Below are positions 8,959-17,946 of a stretch of 64,000 nt of DNA, piece after piece; positions within the stretch are counted from its first letter, which is position 1; every line of letters starts with the position of its first letter. Where the stretch lies: NCBI GenBank assembly GCA_033851265.1, contig JAWWOW010000004.1, forward strand, positions 124,001-188,000, in the 5' to 3' direction. Source of the DNA: JAWWOW01 sp033851265 (GTDB lineage: Bacteria > Actinomycetota > Actinomycetes > JAWWOW01). The notes beneath the pieces are model-generated. The model was not told the DNA's origin. It searched no databases and saw nothing but the letters and a program-made list of their open reading frames with translations. A program made the position numbers and the translations under genes.

Positions 8959-10440
8959 CTACTGCTCGACGAGGGCGCGCTTGAGCACCTTGCCCGTCGC
9001 GTTGCGGGGTAGCTCGCTGCGAAACTCGAGCGATCGCGGCACCTTGTAGTCGGCGAGGTGCTCCTTGCAATGGACGAGGAGCTCGTCGGCCGTCACCGTC
9101 GCGCCGTCCTTGAGGACGACGTACGCCGCGATGTCCTCACCGAGCACCGGATGTGGCTTACCGACAACGGCGGCTTCCTGCACATCGGGATGCTCGTAAA
9201 GCGCGCTCTCCACATCGCTGGCATAGATGTTGAAGCCGCCCCGGATGATGACGTCCTTGATGCGACCAACGACGTAGAGGTAGCCGTCCGCGTCGAACTT
9301 CCCCAGATCCCCGGTGTGCAGCCAGTCGCCCTTGAACAGCTCGGCCGTGGCTTCCGAGTTCTTGTAATAGAACCGCGGTTTGTGTGGCGGCTTGATGACG
9401 ATCTCGCCGACCCCCTCCGGAGGAAGCTCAGCGCCATCCTCGTCGACAACGCGGATCTCCGCGGGCGGCAGTGGCTTGCCGACGGAGCCTGGTCGCCGCT
9501 CCAGCTCACCCTGTGGCAGGACGCAGTACGCCGTACCCGCCTCAGTCATGGAGTACGAGTTCGTCACCGCGGCATTGGGCACGCGTCGCTGGAACTGCAA
9601 CAACGTCGTCGGCGCAATCGGCGCCGAGCCCACCGACACCATGGCGAGCGACGTCATGTCGGCCTTCTCAAAATCTGGATGAGCGAGGAGCAACTCGACC
9701 ATCGCGGGCACGAGGAAAGCGACGAGCGGCTTCCGCGTCTCGACCTCGCGGATGAACGTCGGGACGTCGAACTTCGGCAGGTACAGCGTGCGCATCCCCA
9801 TCCGCATGGGCTGATAGACGAACGTCAGTCCTGCGAACGTGAACATCGGGCTCGAATGGATCCACGCGTTGCCCGACCACTGCGGCTCGGTCTTGACGAC
9901 GAGTGTGGAGTTGCTGTGCCGGATGGCGACGCCCTTCGGCATCCCCGTTGTCCCCGACGTGTAGAGGATCTCGGCGAGGTCGTCCGGCTCGGTGGCGACT
10001 TGGAACTCCGAGCCGTCGCCGGCGAGGTAGTCGTCCCAGTTGTCGGTCCGCACCACGGTTCGCACTGATGGAACGTCGGGTAGCGAGTCGGCCAGGGTCG
10101 GGGAGACCACGATCGCCGATGGCTCCGCGTGGTTGAGGATGCCCGCGAGTTCTTTGCCAGACAGACGGATGTTCACGGGTACTGCGACGGCACCCGCCAT
10201 GTGCGTTGCGGCGTACGCCATCACGAACCGCAACCCGTCGTCCGGCACGGTCAGCAAGGCGACCCGGTCACCCTGCTGCACGCCGCGCTCGACGAGGCCA
10301 CGGGCTAGCCGGGCGGCGCTGCCGTGCCAGCCAGCAAACGTGAGGTCACCGGCGCCGGGCCCGTCCCCGAGCACGGTGAACGCCGCTTCGTCGGGAAAGG
10401 CTGCGGCCATGTGCCGCAGCTGGTCTGGGACCAGCGCCAT
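8959..10440 (-). CDS. Acyl-CoA synthetase (FadD-type AMP-dependent ligase)
   Basis: ANL-superfamily ligase of 493 residues that adenylates a carboxylic acid and joins it to CoA. Visible motifs: P-loop YTSGTTGMPKG, the SYSMTE adenine-site motif, TGDLGKFDADGYLY, the hinge GRIKDVIIRGG, and the C-terminal catalytic Lys in NATGKVLKR. It is the third gene of a minus-strand set (hydrolase, SDR, ligase) whose promoter region holds operator Op2. The acid activated cannot be told from sequence. Confidence 0.92.
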   Translation of the reverse strand: MALVPDQLRHMAAAFPDEAAFTVLGDGPGAGDLTFAGWHGSAARLARGLVERGVQQGDRVALLTVPDDGLRFVMAYAATHMAGAVAVPVNIRLSGKELAGILNHAEPSAIVVSPTLADSLPDVPSVRTVVRTDNWDDYLAGDGSEFQVATEPDDLAEILYTSGTTGMPKGVAIRHSNSTLVVKTEPQWSGNAWIHSSPMFTFAGLTFVYQPMRMGMRTLYLPKFDVPTFIREVETRKPLVAFLVPAMVELLLAHPDFEKADMTSLAMVSVGSAPIAPTTLLQFQRRVPNAAVTNSYSMTEAGTAYCVLPQGELERRPGSVGKPLPPAEIRVVDEDGAELPPEGVGEIVIKPPHKPRFYYKNSEATAELFKGDWLHTGDLGKFDADGYLYVVGRIKDVIIRGGFNIYASDVESALYEHPDVQEAAVVGKPHPVLGEDIAAYVVLKDGATVTADELLVHCKEHLADYKVPRSLEFRSELPRNATGKVLKRALVEQ

Positions 10441-10452
10441 GAGACCGACCGG

Positions 10453-11379
10453 TCAGCTGATGGCGGAGGAGAGATCGACGAGGAACGGCGGTACGCCGGG
10501 GTCGCGTCCCTTGAACAGGTCCATGCCCTTGTCGGCGAGGTCGTCGACCGTCCACGCCTTGCCTCCGGCATCGATCCGGGCGACCGGGGTCCACCCCTGC
10601 GCAAGCGTGATCTCGGCGCCCCACACGATGAACGTCTGGCCGCTGACATTGGCAGCGGACGGGCTCGCCAGCCAGGCAACGAGCGGCGACACGTTCTCCG
10701 GGTCGAACACGTCGAACTTGTCGGCATCGGCCGCACCGAACTCGCTGAACGTGTTCTCCGTCATGCGGGTGCGTGCGCGTGGCGCGATCGCGTTGGCGGT
10801 TACGCCGTACTTCGCCATCTCGCGGCCGAGCACGATCGCCATCACCGCGATGCCTGCTTTGGCCGCGGCGTAGTTGATCTGGCCCGCGTTGCCGAACAGT
10901 CCTGACTCGCTGGCGGTGTTGATGATGCGGCCGTAGACCTCGTCACCGGCCTTGCCGCGGTTGCGCCAATACTCGACGGCGAACCGCGAGGGCGCGAAGT
11001 GCCCCTTGAGATGAACGTCGATGACGGAGTCCCAGTCGGCCTCCTCCATGTTGAAGCTCATCTTGTCGCGGAGGATGCCGGCGTTGTTGACGAGAATGTT
11101 GAGGTCGCCGAACGTGTCGACGGCCTGCGTGACGAGACCCTGCGCGGACTTCCAGTCCGAGCAGCTGTCGAAGTTGGCGACGGCCTTGCCGCCGGCAGCT
11201 TCGATCTCTTCGACAACCTGTTGCGCCGGTCGACTGTCAGATCCCGTGCCATCCCACTCGCCGCCCGGGTCGTTGACGACGACCTGCGCGCCTTCGCGGG
11301 CGAGGAGCAGCGCGTGAGAGCGGCCCAGTCCCCGCCCCGCCCCGGTGACGATGGCGACCTTGCCGTCCAAGTTGCTCAT
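10453..11379 (-). CDS. SDR, MFE-2/17-beta-HSD4-like 3-hydroxyacyl-CoA dehydrogenase
   Basis: SDR of 308 residues with the long-insert layout of the dehydrogenase part of peroxisomal multifunctional enzyme 2: TGAGRGLGR near the start, VVVNDPGG, NNAGILRDKMS, and catalytic YAAAK. These enzymes oxidise (3R)-hydroxyacyl-CoA in beta-oxidation, in actinobacteria often of sterol side chains. ATG 11379 has a perfect AGGAGG just upstream (11388-11393 complement). It lies 16 bases after the hydrolase and 12 bases before the ligase on the same strand, so it is an operon member. Confidence 0.88.
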   Translation of the reverse strand: MSNLDGKVAIVTGAGRGLGRSHALLLAREGAQVVVNDPGGEWDGTGSDSRPAQQVVEEIEAAGGKAVANFDSCSDWKSAQGLVTQAVDTFGDLNILVNNAGILRDKMSFNMEEADWDSVIDVHLKGHFAPSRFAVEYWRNRGKAGDEVYGRIINTASESGLFGNAGQINYAAAKAGIAVMAIVLGREMAKYGVTANAIAPRARTRMTENTFSEFGAADADKFDVFDPENVSPLVAWLASPSAANVSGQTFIVWGAEITLAQGWTPVARIDAGGKAWTVDDLADKGMDLFKGRDPGVPPFLVDLSSAIS

Positions 11380-11395
11380 GCGTGCATCCTCCTGA

Positions 11396-12307
11396 TTACC
11401 AACGGATTTCGGAGAAGAAAGACGTGATCTGGTGGACCGTACCCTCCGGGTTGTCACCAGCGGTCAGGTGTCCAGCGTCCGGTACGACAACCACGCGCGA
11501 GTCTGGCATCAGCGATCCGACATCGTGTGCGCCTTCGTCGGTCAACACGTCGCTCTCGCCGCCGCGGATGACCAGTGCGGGCACAGCCACTTCGCGCGCG
11601 TCGTCATCGAGCCCGGTGAGGATCTCTCGCCAGTCCTGGTCGACCGGGGGCGCCTGGCTGCCGTGCATGCGGCCGAAGCCGTGCTTCCAGACCCAGCGTC
11701 CGTCGGATCGGCGGCGCAGGTTGCGCTGCAGGTTGCTGCTCGATCGCGCCGCTGACCTGCGAGGGGCGTACTCCGCGATTGCCTCGGCGGCTTCTTCGAG
11801 CGATGCGAACGAGTCGTGCTTGGTCATGAACGCGATGATCCGTTGCACGCCAGCTTCTTCGAGCCGATGACCTACGTCGATGAGGACGATCGCAGCGACG
11901 AGGTCGGGGTGGGACTTCGCTAGCGTGATCGCGGTCATGCCGCCGAGCGATGCACCAACGACGGCTGCGCGGTCGACTCCGAACTCGGCGAGGAGCGGCG
12001 GCAACGTGGCCGCGATGGCGTGACGGTTCATGGGGAAGCTGTCCGGGCTGTCGGAGTCACCGTGACCCGGCAGGTCAGGAGCGATCACGTGGTGAGTCGT
12101 GCGCAACGTCTTGCCGAGCTCTTCGAACATGTACGCCGTCTGCCCGCCGCCATGGAGTGCCAGGACACCCGGGCGGTCGGCGCGACCCCATTCGAGGTAG
12201 TGCACCTGGCGACCGTCGACGACGGCGAAGCCGCTGCGTCCTCCCTCGGGGACGTCATGGCGTTCCGGCTCACCCGAAACGGGAGCAGGGATTGGATCGG
12301 AAGTCAC
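11396..12307 (-). CDS. Alpha/beta hydrolase
   Basis: Alpha/beta-hydrolase of 303 residues. The oxyanion segment LALHGGGQ, the nucleophile elbow VVGASLGG (Ser120), an acid in the late strand region, and His in DAGHLT are all present, so it should be an active esterase, lactonase or C-C hydrolase. It is the first gene of a minus-strand operon (hydrolase, MFE-2-like SDR, acyl-CoA ligase) and faces the P450 gene across operator Op2. A role in releasing an acid for the downstream ligase is plausible inference. Confidence 0.88.
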   Translation of the reverse strand: MTSDPIPAPVSGEPERHDVPEGGRSGFAVVDGRQVHYLEWGRADRPGVLALHGGGQTAYMFEELGKTLRTTHHVIAPDLPGHGDSDSPDSFPMNRHAIAATLPPLLAEFGVDRAAVVGASLGGMTAITLAKSHPDLVAAIVLIDVGHRLEEAGVQRIIAFMTKHDSFASLEEAAEAIAEYAPRRSAARSSSNLQRNLRRRSDGRWVWKHGFGRMHGSQAPPVDQDWREILTGLDDDAREVAVPALVIRGGESDVLTDEGAHDVGSLMPDSRVVVVPDAGHLTAGDNPEGTVHQITSFFSEIRW

Positions 12308-12334
12308 CAGCCGATTGTGCCGTATATGCTGCCG

Positions 12335-12356
12335 ACACTGACGCTCGTGTCAGGGA
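12335..12356. promoter_or_regulatory. Operator Op2 (TGAC-N6-GTCA palindrome)
   Basis: Core TGAC-GCTCGT-GTCA at 12339-12352. The right flank GGGA matches the consensus, the left flank ACAC only partly. It lies between the divergent hydrolase start (12307) and P450 start (12386), so it probably controls both operons. Confidence 0.65.
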
Positions 12357-12375
12357 TCGACCACGCGGGGACGTC

Positions 12376-12381
12376 AGGAGG
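12376..12381 (+). promoter_or_regulatory. Ribosome binding site of the P450 gene
   Basis: Consensus AGGAGG, four bases before ATG 12386. It decides the start of the P450: the same frame is open about 120 codons further upstream, but that part is antisense to the hydrolase. Confidence 0.7.
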
Positions 12382-12385
12382 GCCA

Positions 12386-13636
12386 ATGGCCGAGGCTCCA
12401 ACCGTGAATGAAGATTTCGTCCCTTACGACCCCATCGAGCAGTTCCAAGACGCCGCCGGCGACGTCCGCGATCCCTATCCGGATCTCGCCGCCACTCGTG
12501 AGGCGACCCCGGTGCTCCTCGTCGACATGCGCGAGCTGATGGGACTGCCCGAGGACGCGGAGCTCCCCGAGGGCCCGCCCATGTACTCGGTCTTCAGCCA
12601 CGAACACGTGCACCGGGTGCTGTCCGACAACGAGGTCTTCTCGTCCAGCGGGTACGCCGACATCATGGGCGCCCTGATGGGCCACACCATCCTCGAGATG
12701 GACGCTCCGGAGCACCCCCGGCACCGGGCCCTCGTGGCAAAGGCGTTCCGCACCCGGATGCTCGAGCGGTGGAGCGAGACGCTGCTGCGAGCCACGATCA
12801 ACGAGTTGCTCGACGACGTGGTGGCCGACGGCAAGGCCGACCTCGTGCGGTCGCTGACGTTCCCCTTCCCGGTGCGCGTCATCGCGCGCATCCTCGGCCT
12901 GCCCGAGGGCGACTGGCCGAAGTTCCAGCGCTGGTCGATCGAGTTGATCAGTGTCAGCGTCAACTGGGACCGTGCGTTCGCCGCCTCGACCGCTTTGAAG
13001 GAGTACTTCACCGGCATCGTTGCCGACAAGCGCGAGAACCCTGGCGACGATTTGATCAGCCAACTGGTCACAGCCGAGGTCGACGGGCACGTCCTCACCG
13101 ACGAGGAGATCTTTGCCTTCCTGCGCTTGCTGCTGCCAGCCGGTGCGGAGACGACGTACCGCTCGTCAGGCAACCTGCTCTACGGATTGCTGACGCATCC
13201 CGACCAGCTCGATGCGGTGCGCAACGACCGCTCGCTCATCCCGCAGGCATTCGAAGAAGGGCTGCGCTGGGAGCCGCCCCTGCTGTTCATCATGCGCACG
13301 GCGAAAGAAGACGTGCAGCTCGGTGACGTGCTGGTGCCAGCGGGTGCGGGAATCGGTGTGGCGCTCGGTGCGGCGAACCGCGACCCGGCTCGTCACCCGG
13401 ATCCGGACACCTTCAACATCTTCCGCGACCCCAAGCAGCACGTTGCGTTCGGTGCAGGGCCGCACCTGTGTCTCGGTCAGCATCTGGCCCGCATGGAGAC
13501 GCGTATTGCACTGGAATGTGTCTTCGATCGGTTGCCCAACCTTCGACTCGACCCTGACGCGACAGACGACCCGCACATCCACGGCCTGACGTTCCGCTCA
13601 CCGACGTCGCTGCCGGTCCTGTTCGATCCCTCCTGA
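12386..13636 (+). CDS. Cytochrome P450
   Basis: Soluble bacterial P450 of 416 residues, a haem monooxygenase that needs a ferredoxin and reductase. The I-helix motif AGAETT, the K-helix ExxR (EGLRW) and the haem loop FGAGPHLCLG with thiolate Cys362 are intact. It is the first gene of a plus-strand operon with a thiolase and an SDR, and it shares operator Op2 with the opposite operon. It could start degradation of a hydrophobic substrate by hydroxylation, as CYP125/CYP142 do for cholesterol; that parallel is inference. The nearest iron-sulfur protein in the window is the Rieske ferredoxin at 61706. Confidence 0.92.
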   Translation: MAEAPTVNEDFVPYDPIEQFQDAAGDVRDPYPDLAATREATPVLLVDMRELMGLPEDAELPEGPPMYSVFSHEHVHRVLSDNEVFSSSGYADIMGALMGHTILEMDAPEHPRHRALVAKAFRTRMLERWSETLLRATINELLDDVVADGKADLVRSLTFPFPVRVIARILGLPEGDWPKFQRWSIELISVSVNWDRAFAASTALKEYFTGIVADKRENPGDDLISQLVTAEVDGHVLTDEEIFAFLRLLLPAGAETTYRSSGNLLYGLLTHPDQLDAVRNDRSLIPQAFEEGLRWEPPLLFIMRTAKEDVQLGDVLVPAGAGIGVALGAANRDPARHPDPDTFNIFRDPKQHVAFGAGPHLCLGQHLARMETRIALECVFDRLPNLRLDPDATDDPHIHGLTFRSPTSLPVLFDPS

Positions 13637-13647
13637 GGAGTACGCCG

Positions 13648-14823
13648 ATGGGTGACGCCGTCATCCTGTCCGCTGTCCGGACGCCGATTGCTGACGGGAA
13701 GAAGGGTGCGCTTGCGCGCACGCCGATTCAGGAGATCGCCAAGGCATCGGTTGCCGAGGCGCTCAAGCGCGCGAACGTTCCGCCGTCCGACGTCGACGAC
13801 ATCGTGCTTGGCGAGGTCATGCACGGTGGCGGGTGCATCGCGCGCTACGTCGCCCTCGATCTCGGGCTTCCGCCAGACACACCCGGCCTCGCCGTGCAGC
13901 GCCACTGCGCGTCCGGCCTGCAGGGTGTCGTCTCGGCCGCTGCCGAGATTCGTGCCGGCATGACGTCGGTCGCGGTAGCCGGCGGCGCGGAAAGCATGTC
14001 GCAGACCCCACGCAGCTACATGGCTTCACCCGAACCGTTCGGCGGCATCGAGCCATGGATGTCGATGACGCACCCGCTGACTCCGGATGCGCCGCTCGTC
14101 ATGGGCATCACGGTCGGCGAGAACACGGCCGCTGAAGCGGGTGTGACACGCGAGCAGCAGGACGAGTGGGCCTACCACTCGCACATGCGTGCGGTCGCCG
14201 CGATCGATGACGGGCGCTTTGCCCAAGAAGTTGTCGCGATGGAACTGCGGGACAAGAAGGGGAACGTCAGCATCTTCGACACCGACGAGCATCCGCGTCG
14301 GGACACGTCGATGGAGAAGCTGGCCGCGCTTCGTCCGCTTTTCAAGGAGAACGGCACGGTCACGGCGGGCAACTCGTCGAGCTTCAACGACGGGTCTGCA
14401 GCGCTGGTCGTCGTTGACGAGTCGTATGCCGCCGATCGTGGCCAGCAACCGCTGGCAGTCATTCGTAGCTGGGCGGCAGCCGGCGTCGAGCCCTCCCGCA
14501 CGGGTCTCGCACCGACCATCGCCGTACCCAAGGCGCTGGAACGCGCCGGCATCCGCGCGCAGGACGTCAAGCTTGTCGAGATCAACGAGGCGTTCGCGTC
14601 GATGGCCGTCGCGAGCGCGCGAATCCTCGGATTCGACCACGACATCGTCAACGTCAACGGCGGTGCCGTCGGACTCGGTCACCCCGTCGCCTGCTCGGGC
14701 GCTCGCATCCTCGTGACACTGATCCACGAACTCCAGCGTCGTGGTGGTGGGTACGGCGTCGCGACGCTGTGCGCCGGCGGCGGCATGAGCTTGGCGGCTG
14801 TCGTCGAGGTCTTGGCCCCCTGA
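13648..14823 (+). CDS. Thiolase (acetyl-CoA acyltransferase)
   Basis: Degradative-type thiolase of 391 residues, cleaving 3-ketoacyl-CoA with CoA. The nucleophilic Cys87 is in QRHCASG, the His in GHPVACSGAR, and the second Cys in CAGGGM; NEAFA is also present. All catalytic parts are therefore there, in contrast to the Cys-lacking thiolase-fold proteins at 19564 and 27040. It follows the P450 by 11 bases, with AGGAG just before ATG 13648, and is followed by an SDR after 5 bases. Confidence 0.93.
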   Translation: MGDAVILSAVRTPIADGKKGALARTPIQEIAKASVAEALKRANVPPSDVDDIVLGEVMHGGGCIARYVALDLGLPPDTPGLAVQRHCASGLQGVVSAAAEIRAGMTSVAVAGGAESMSQTPRSYMASPEPFGGIEPWMSMTHPLTPDAPLVMGITVGENTAAEAGVTREQQDEWAYHSHMRAVAAIDDGRFAQEVVAMELRDKKGNVSIFDTDEHPRRDTSMEKLAALRPLFKENGTVTAGNSSSFNDGSAALVVVDESYAADRGQQPLAVIRSWAAAGVEPSRTGLAPTIAVPKALERAGIRAQDVKLVEINEAFASMAVASARILGFDHDIVNVNGGAVGLGHPVACSGARILVTLIHELQRRGGGYGVATLCAGGGMSLAAVVEVLAP

Positions 14824-14828
14824 CGCCG

Positions 14829-15611
14829 ATGAAGTGGAACGGCGCGGTAGCAGTCATCACGGGTGCGTCCCGCGGTATCGGCCGTGAGGTGACCCTTGCG
14901 GCCGCTCGCCGGGGTGCGCGCGTCGGTCTGCTGGCCCGATCAACGAGCGAGCTCGACGCCGTGCTCGCCGAGGCCGGCGGACAAGGCGCCGTCGCGACGG
15001 CCGATATCGGCGTACGCGAAGAAGTGGAAGCCGCGCTCGCTGCGTTGACCGCTGAGCTCGGGCCGATCGACATCCTGGTCAACAACGCTGGCGCAGGTTC
15101 GTGGAGCGCCGTCGCTGATACCGACGTCGAGGTCTACGAGCGGTTGATGCGCCTCAACTACTTGGGCACGGTCTACGCGACCAAAGCGGTCCTTCCGTCG
15201 ATGCTCGATCGAGGGCGCGGGCACATCGTCAACGTCGGGTCGATCGCGGGTCGCATCGGCGCACCGTTCGAGGCGGCGTACTCCGCCAGCAAGTTCGCAG
15301 TCAGTGGGTTCACCGAATGCCTTGCCGTCGAGGTGCACAGTCGTGGCGTTGGCGTGTCCATGGTCAACCCGGGGCCGGTGCAGACGGACTTCTTCGACGC
15401 ACGCGGTGTGCCGTATGCGCGCAAGACCCCGAAGCCGGTTCCCGCGAGCGACGTGGCGGATGCCGTCATTGCGGCCGTGGAGAAAGACCGCCTCGAGCAG
15501 TTCGTCCCGCGTTTCCTCGGCGGCGCCAGCAGGATGCGGGCGCTACTGCCCGGCCAGGTCTATCGCTGGGGCTCGGCCAAGGCGTTCAAGGACGAGCTGG
15601 GGACTCGTTAG
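14829..15611 (+). CDS. SDR family oxidoreductase
   Basis: SDR of 260 residues. TGASRGIGR is near the N-terminus, NNAGAGSW in the middle, and the catalytic YSASK follows a Ser in VGSIAG; the segment VNPGPVQTDFF resembles DltE/YqjQ-like SDRs. ATG 14829 lies 5 bases after the thiolase stop, so it is the third gene of the P450-thiolase-SDR operon. The C-terminus has a longer basic tail than classical SDRs. The substrate is unknown. Confidence 0.88.
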   Translation: MKWNGAVAVITGASRGIGREVTLAAARRGARVGLLARSTSELDAVLAEAGGQGAVATADIGVREEVEAALAALTAELGPIDILVNNAGAGSWSAVADTDVEVYERLMRLNYLGTVYATKAVLPSMLDRGRGHIVNVGSIAGRIGAPFEAAYSASKFAVSGFTECLAVEVHSRGVGVSMVNPGPVQTDFFDARGVPYARKTPKPVPASDVADAVIAAVEKDRLEQFVPRFLGGASRMRALLPGQVYRWGSAKAFKDELGTR

Positions 15612-15703
15612 GTCGTTCCTGTCCGGTAATAGTCAAATGGGGTGGTCTCGCCCCATCCCGATTGTGCATTCTCGCGCGAACGAGGCTCCTACAAACTGTC
15701 GGC

Positions 15704-17929
15704 ATGATCCGGCGAGCTGCTGCCGTGAGCCTCACAGGCCTGCTGGCAAGCGTTGCCATCGTTGGTTCCGCTGCGGCGCCCGCACACGCGGCAACCCTTC
15801 CCTTCCCACTGTTCCTGCCGGTGCCGGTGAACGCGACGGTCAATGCCGGCGGTCCGCATCCGAACGACGGAGACGTGCCAGGAACACGCAACTCCGTCGA
15901 CGTCGGTTACGCCGACGGCTCGAAGATGGGCGTGTACGCCGCCATGGCCGGCACCGTTCACTTTCATGACTCGTCCGATGGCAAGTGGCCGAAATGCTGG
16001 GCATCCATCACTGACGCCAACGGCTGGCAGACGCAGTACTGGCACCTCACCCAGGCGCTGGCCTCGGTCGACAATCATCAAGTGCAAGCGGGCACGCAAC
16101 TGGGCATGGACGGTTGGCCGGGGAAGAACACCTGCGGCATCGGCGATGCCACCCACCTGCACTTCTCGCTCTGGCACAACGGCAGTGCCGTCGCCATCGA
16201 TGGCACCTCGATCGGTGGCTACACGGTGCACCAATCGGGCAACAACTACTGCGGCTATTGGACGCTGGACAGCAATCCAGCAACCATCGTCGCCGACGCC
16301 CGCACGGCGTGCCGGATGGTGCCGAAGCTCGTAAACAACGTCACCAATCCGCAACAGACGAGCAGCGCCGACGTCGAAACCCTGCCGGGTTCTAACGCGG
16401 GTTACACGTTGACCAGTGACGGCAATCTGCATCCCTTTGGCGGTGCTGCGTCGGCAACGCCCTCCAAAACCTGGACGTGGCCGATCGCCCGGAGCTTCGT
16501 CCTGCTGGCGGACGGTACCGGGGGCTATGTGCTCGACGGTTGGGGTGGCGTGCACCCGTTCCGGATCGGCACCAATCCCATGCCGCCGAACGCGACGCCT
16601 TCGTCGTACTGGCAGGGGTGGGACATCGCCCGAGATCTGTTGATCCGTTCCGACGCCACCGGCGGGTACGTGCTTGACGGGTACGGCGGGCTGCACACGT
16701 TCACTGTTGCCGGACACTCCGCGCCTCCGGCGCCGCACGGCAGCGCTTACTGGAGCGGGTCAGACATCGCGCACCGCTTCGCGCTCAATCAAAACGGCAC
16801 CGCCGGATACGTGCTCGATGGATTCGGCGGGCTGCATCCGTTCTCGACCGGTGACTCGGCGATGCCACCGAGCGTCAGTGCGACGACCTGGCCCGGGTGG
16901 GACATTGCGCGAGATGTCGCAATCGGAATTACCGGCAGTTCCGGCTACACCCTGGACGGGTACGGCGGCGTCCATCCCTTTTACGCCGCCGGCACCCCGA
17001 GCCCACCTGCGATGACAAGTCCGGACTATGCAAGTGGGCAAGACACAGCAAGAGCATTGGTGATGGTCCAGGGGACGGGCTCCGGTGTTCGACCCGGCGG
17101 GATCTCGGGTGTCTACGTCACGACCGACAGACTGGCTCCGCACAACTTCCAGACGGTTGCTGCGGTGCGGAGCATCGCATTCCTGCCGGGTTCGAATACG
17201 GCTGGTTACAAGCTCCGCGGCAACGGGGTGATCACGGCGATCGGCGGCGCGCCAGCAGCCACGCCTAGTGCGACGTGGACCTGGGACATCGCGCGCGAGC
17301 TCAGGATTCTGCCCAGCGGCACGGGTGGCTACGTCCTCGACGGTTGGGGAGGCTTCCACCCGTTCTCGATCGGCTCCAACGCAGCGCCCCCGGCGGCCAC
17401 CGGTGGACCGTCGTGGCCGGGGTGGGACATCGCGCGCAGCTTTATTTTCACCGCCGCAGGCAAAGGTGGCTACGTCCTTGACGGGTACGGCGGGCTGCAC
17501 CCGTTCGCCATCGGTAGCAACGCACAGCCGCCAACAATCACCGGCACTGCGTACTGGAACGGCAACGACATTGCGCGGAGCATCGTGCTGAACCGTTCCG
17601 GTACCGGTGGCTATGTGCTCGAAGGGTTTGGCGGGCTGCATCCGTTTGCCCTCGGCTCAAATCCCATGCAGCCGGCAGCGGTGGGTGCTGCGTACTTCCC
17701 CGGTTGGGACATTGCTCGCGATGTCGTACTCAACACGACCGGACCAGGAGGCTACGTCCTTGACGGCTACGGCGCCCTGCATCCATTCGCCGTGGGGTCC
17801 AACCCCATGGCGCCGCCCGTCAGCACGGCGTACTACCCACCGTGGGACGTAGTCACCGGCTTGGCTATGTCTGTCGGCGGGACCGTGGAAACCATCGACA
17901 GCCAGGGCGGCGTGCACACCGCGCCATAG
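15704..17929 (+). CDS. Secreted M23A beta-lytic-type metallopeptidase with ten C-terminal repeats
   Basis: Secreted protein of 741 residues. Signal peptide (about 1-29, AHA cleavage). Residues about 45-180 match the beta-lytic protease type of M23: first zinc ligand His52 in GGPH, Asp66 in NSVD, YWHL at 112-115 and HLH at 151-153; Cys98 and Cys144 may pair. So a peptidoglycan or protein endopeptidase. From about 231 to the end are ten units of 40-47 residues with G-Y-V-L-D-G-x-G-G-x-H-P-F and W-x-G-x-D-I-A-R, in two blocks of five divided by a linker at about 455-490, suggestive of two beta-propellers that bind cell wall or glycan. ATG 15704 gives the clean signal peptide. Confidence 0.82.
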   Translation: MIRRAAAVSLTGLLASVAIVGSAAAPAHAATLPFPLFLPVPVNATVNAGGPHPNDGDVPGTRNSVDVGYADGSKMGVYAAMAGTVHFHDSSDGKWPKCWASITDANGWQTQYWHLTQALASVDNHQVQAGTQLGMDGWPGKNTCGIGDATHLHFSLWHNGSAVAIDGTSIGGYTVHQSGNNYCGYWTLDSNPATIVADARTACRMVPKLVNNVTNPQQTSSADVETLPGSNAGYTLTSDGNLHPFGGAASATPSKTWTWPIARSFVLLADGTGGYVLDGWGGVHPFRIGTNPMPPNATPSSYWQGWDIARDLLIRSDATGGYVLDGYGGLHTFTVAGHSAPPAPHGSAYWSGSDIAHRFALNQNGTAGYVLDGFGGLHPFSTGDSAMPPSVSATTWPGWDIARDVAIGITGSSGYTLDGYGGVHPFYAAGTPSPPAMTSPDYASGQDTARALVMVQGTGSGVRPGGISGVYVTTDRLAPHNFQTVAAVRSIAFLPGSNTAGYKLRGNGVITAIGGAPAATPSATWTWDIARELRILPSGTGGYVLDGWGGFHPFSIGSNAAPPAATGGPSWPGWDIARSFIFTAAGKGGYVLDGYGGLHPFAIGSNAQPPTITGTAYWNGNDIARSIVLNRSGTGGYVLEGFGGLHPFALGSNPMQPAAVGAAYFPGWDIARDVVLNTTGPGGYVLDGYGALHPFAVGSNPMAPPVSTAYYPPWDVVTGLAMSVGGTVETIDSQGGVHTAP
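16393..17926 (+). repeat. Ten tandem protein repeats (two blocks of five), degenerate at DNA level
   Basis: Each unit of about 135-140 bases encodes a GYVLDG-GG-HPF start and ends in a DIAR segment. The copies are diverged in DNA, so this is an old duplication rather than a recent expansion. The first unit of each block is a shortened variant (SDGNLHPFGG, RGNGVITAIGG) with the same TWTW-IAR continuation, showing that the block of five was duplicated as a whole. Confidence 0.8.
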
Positions 17930-17946
17930 TCATACGGGGCGCAGTG

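Noticed and set aside
15317..15703. Upstream extension of the M23 peptidase frame
   Set aside because: It would run through the 3' end of the SDR gene and hide the signal peptide that starts at ATG 15704.
16760..17641. Minus open frame of 293 codons inside the repeat region
   Set aside because: Shadow of the repeat-encoding gene; regular repeats make regular antisense frames.
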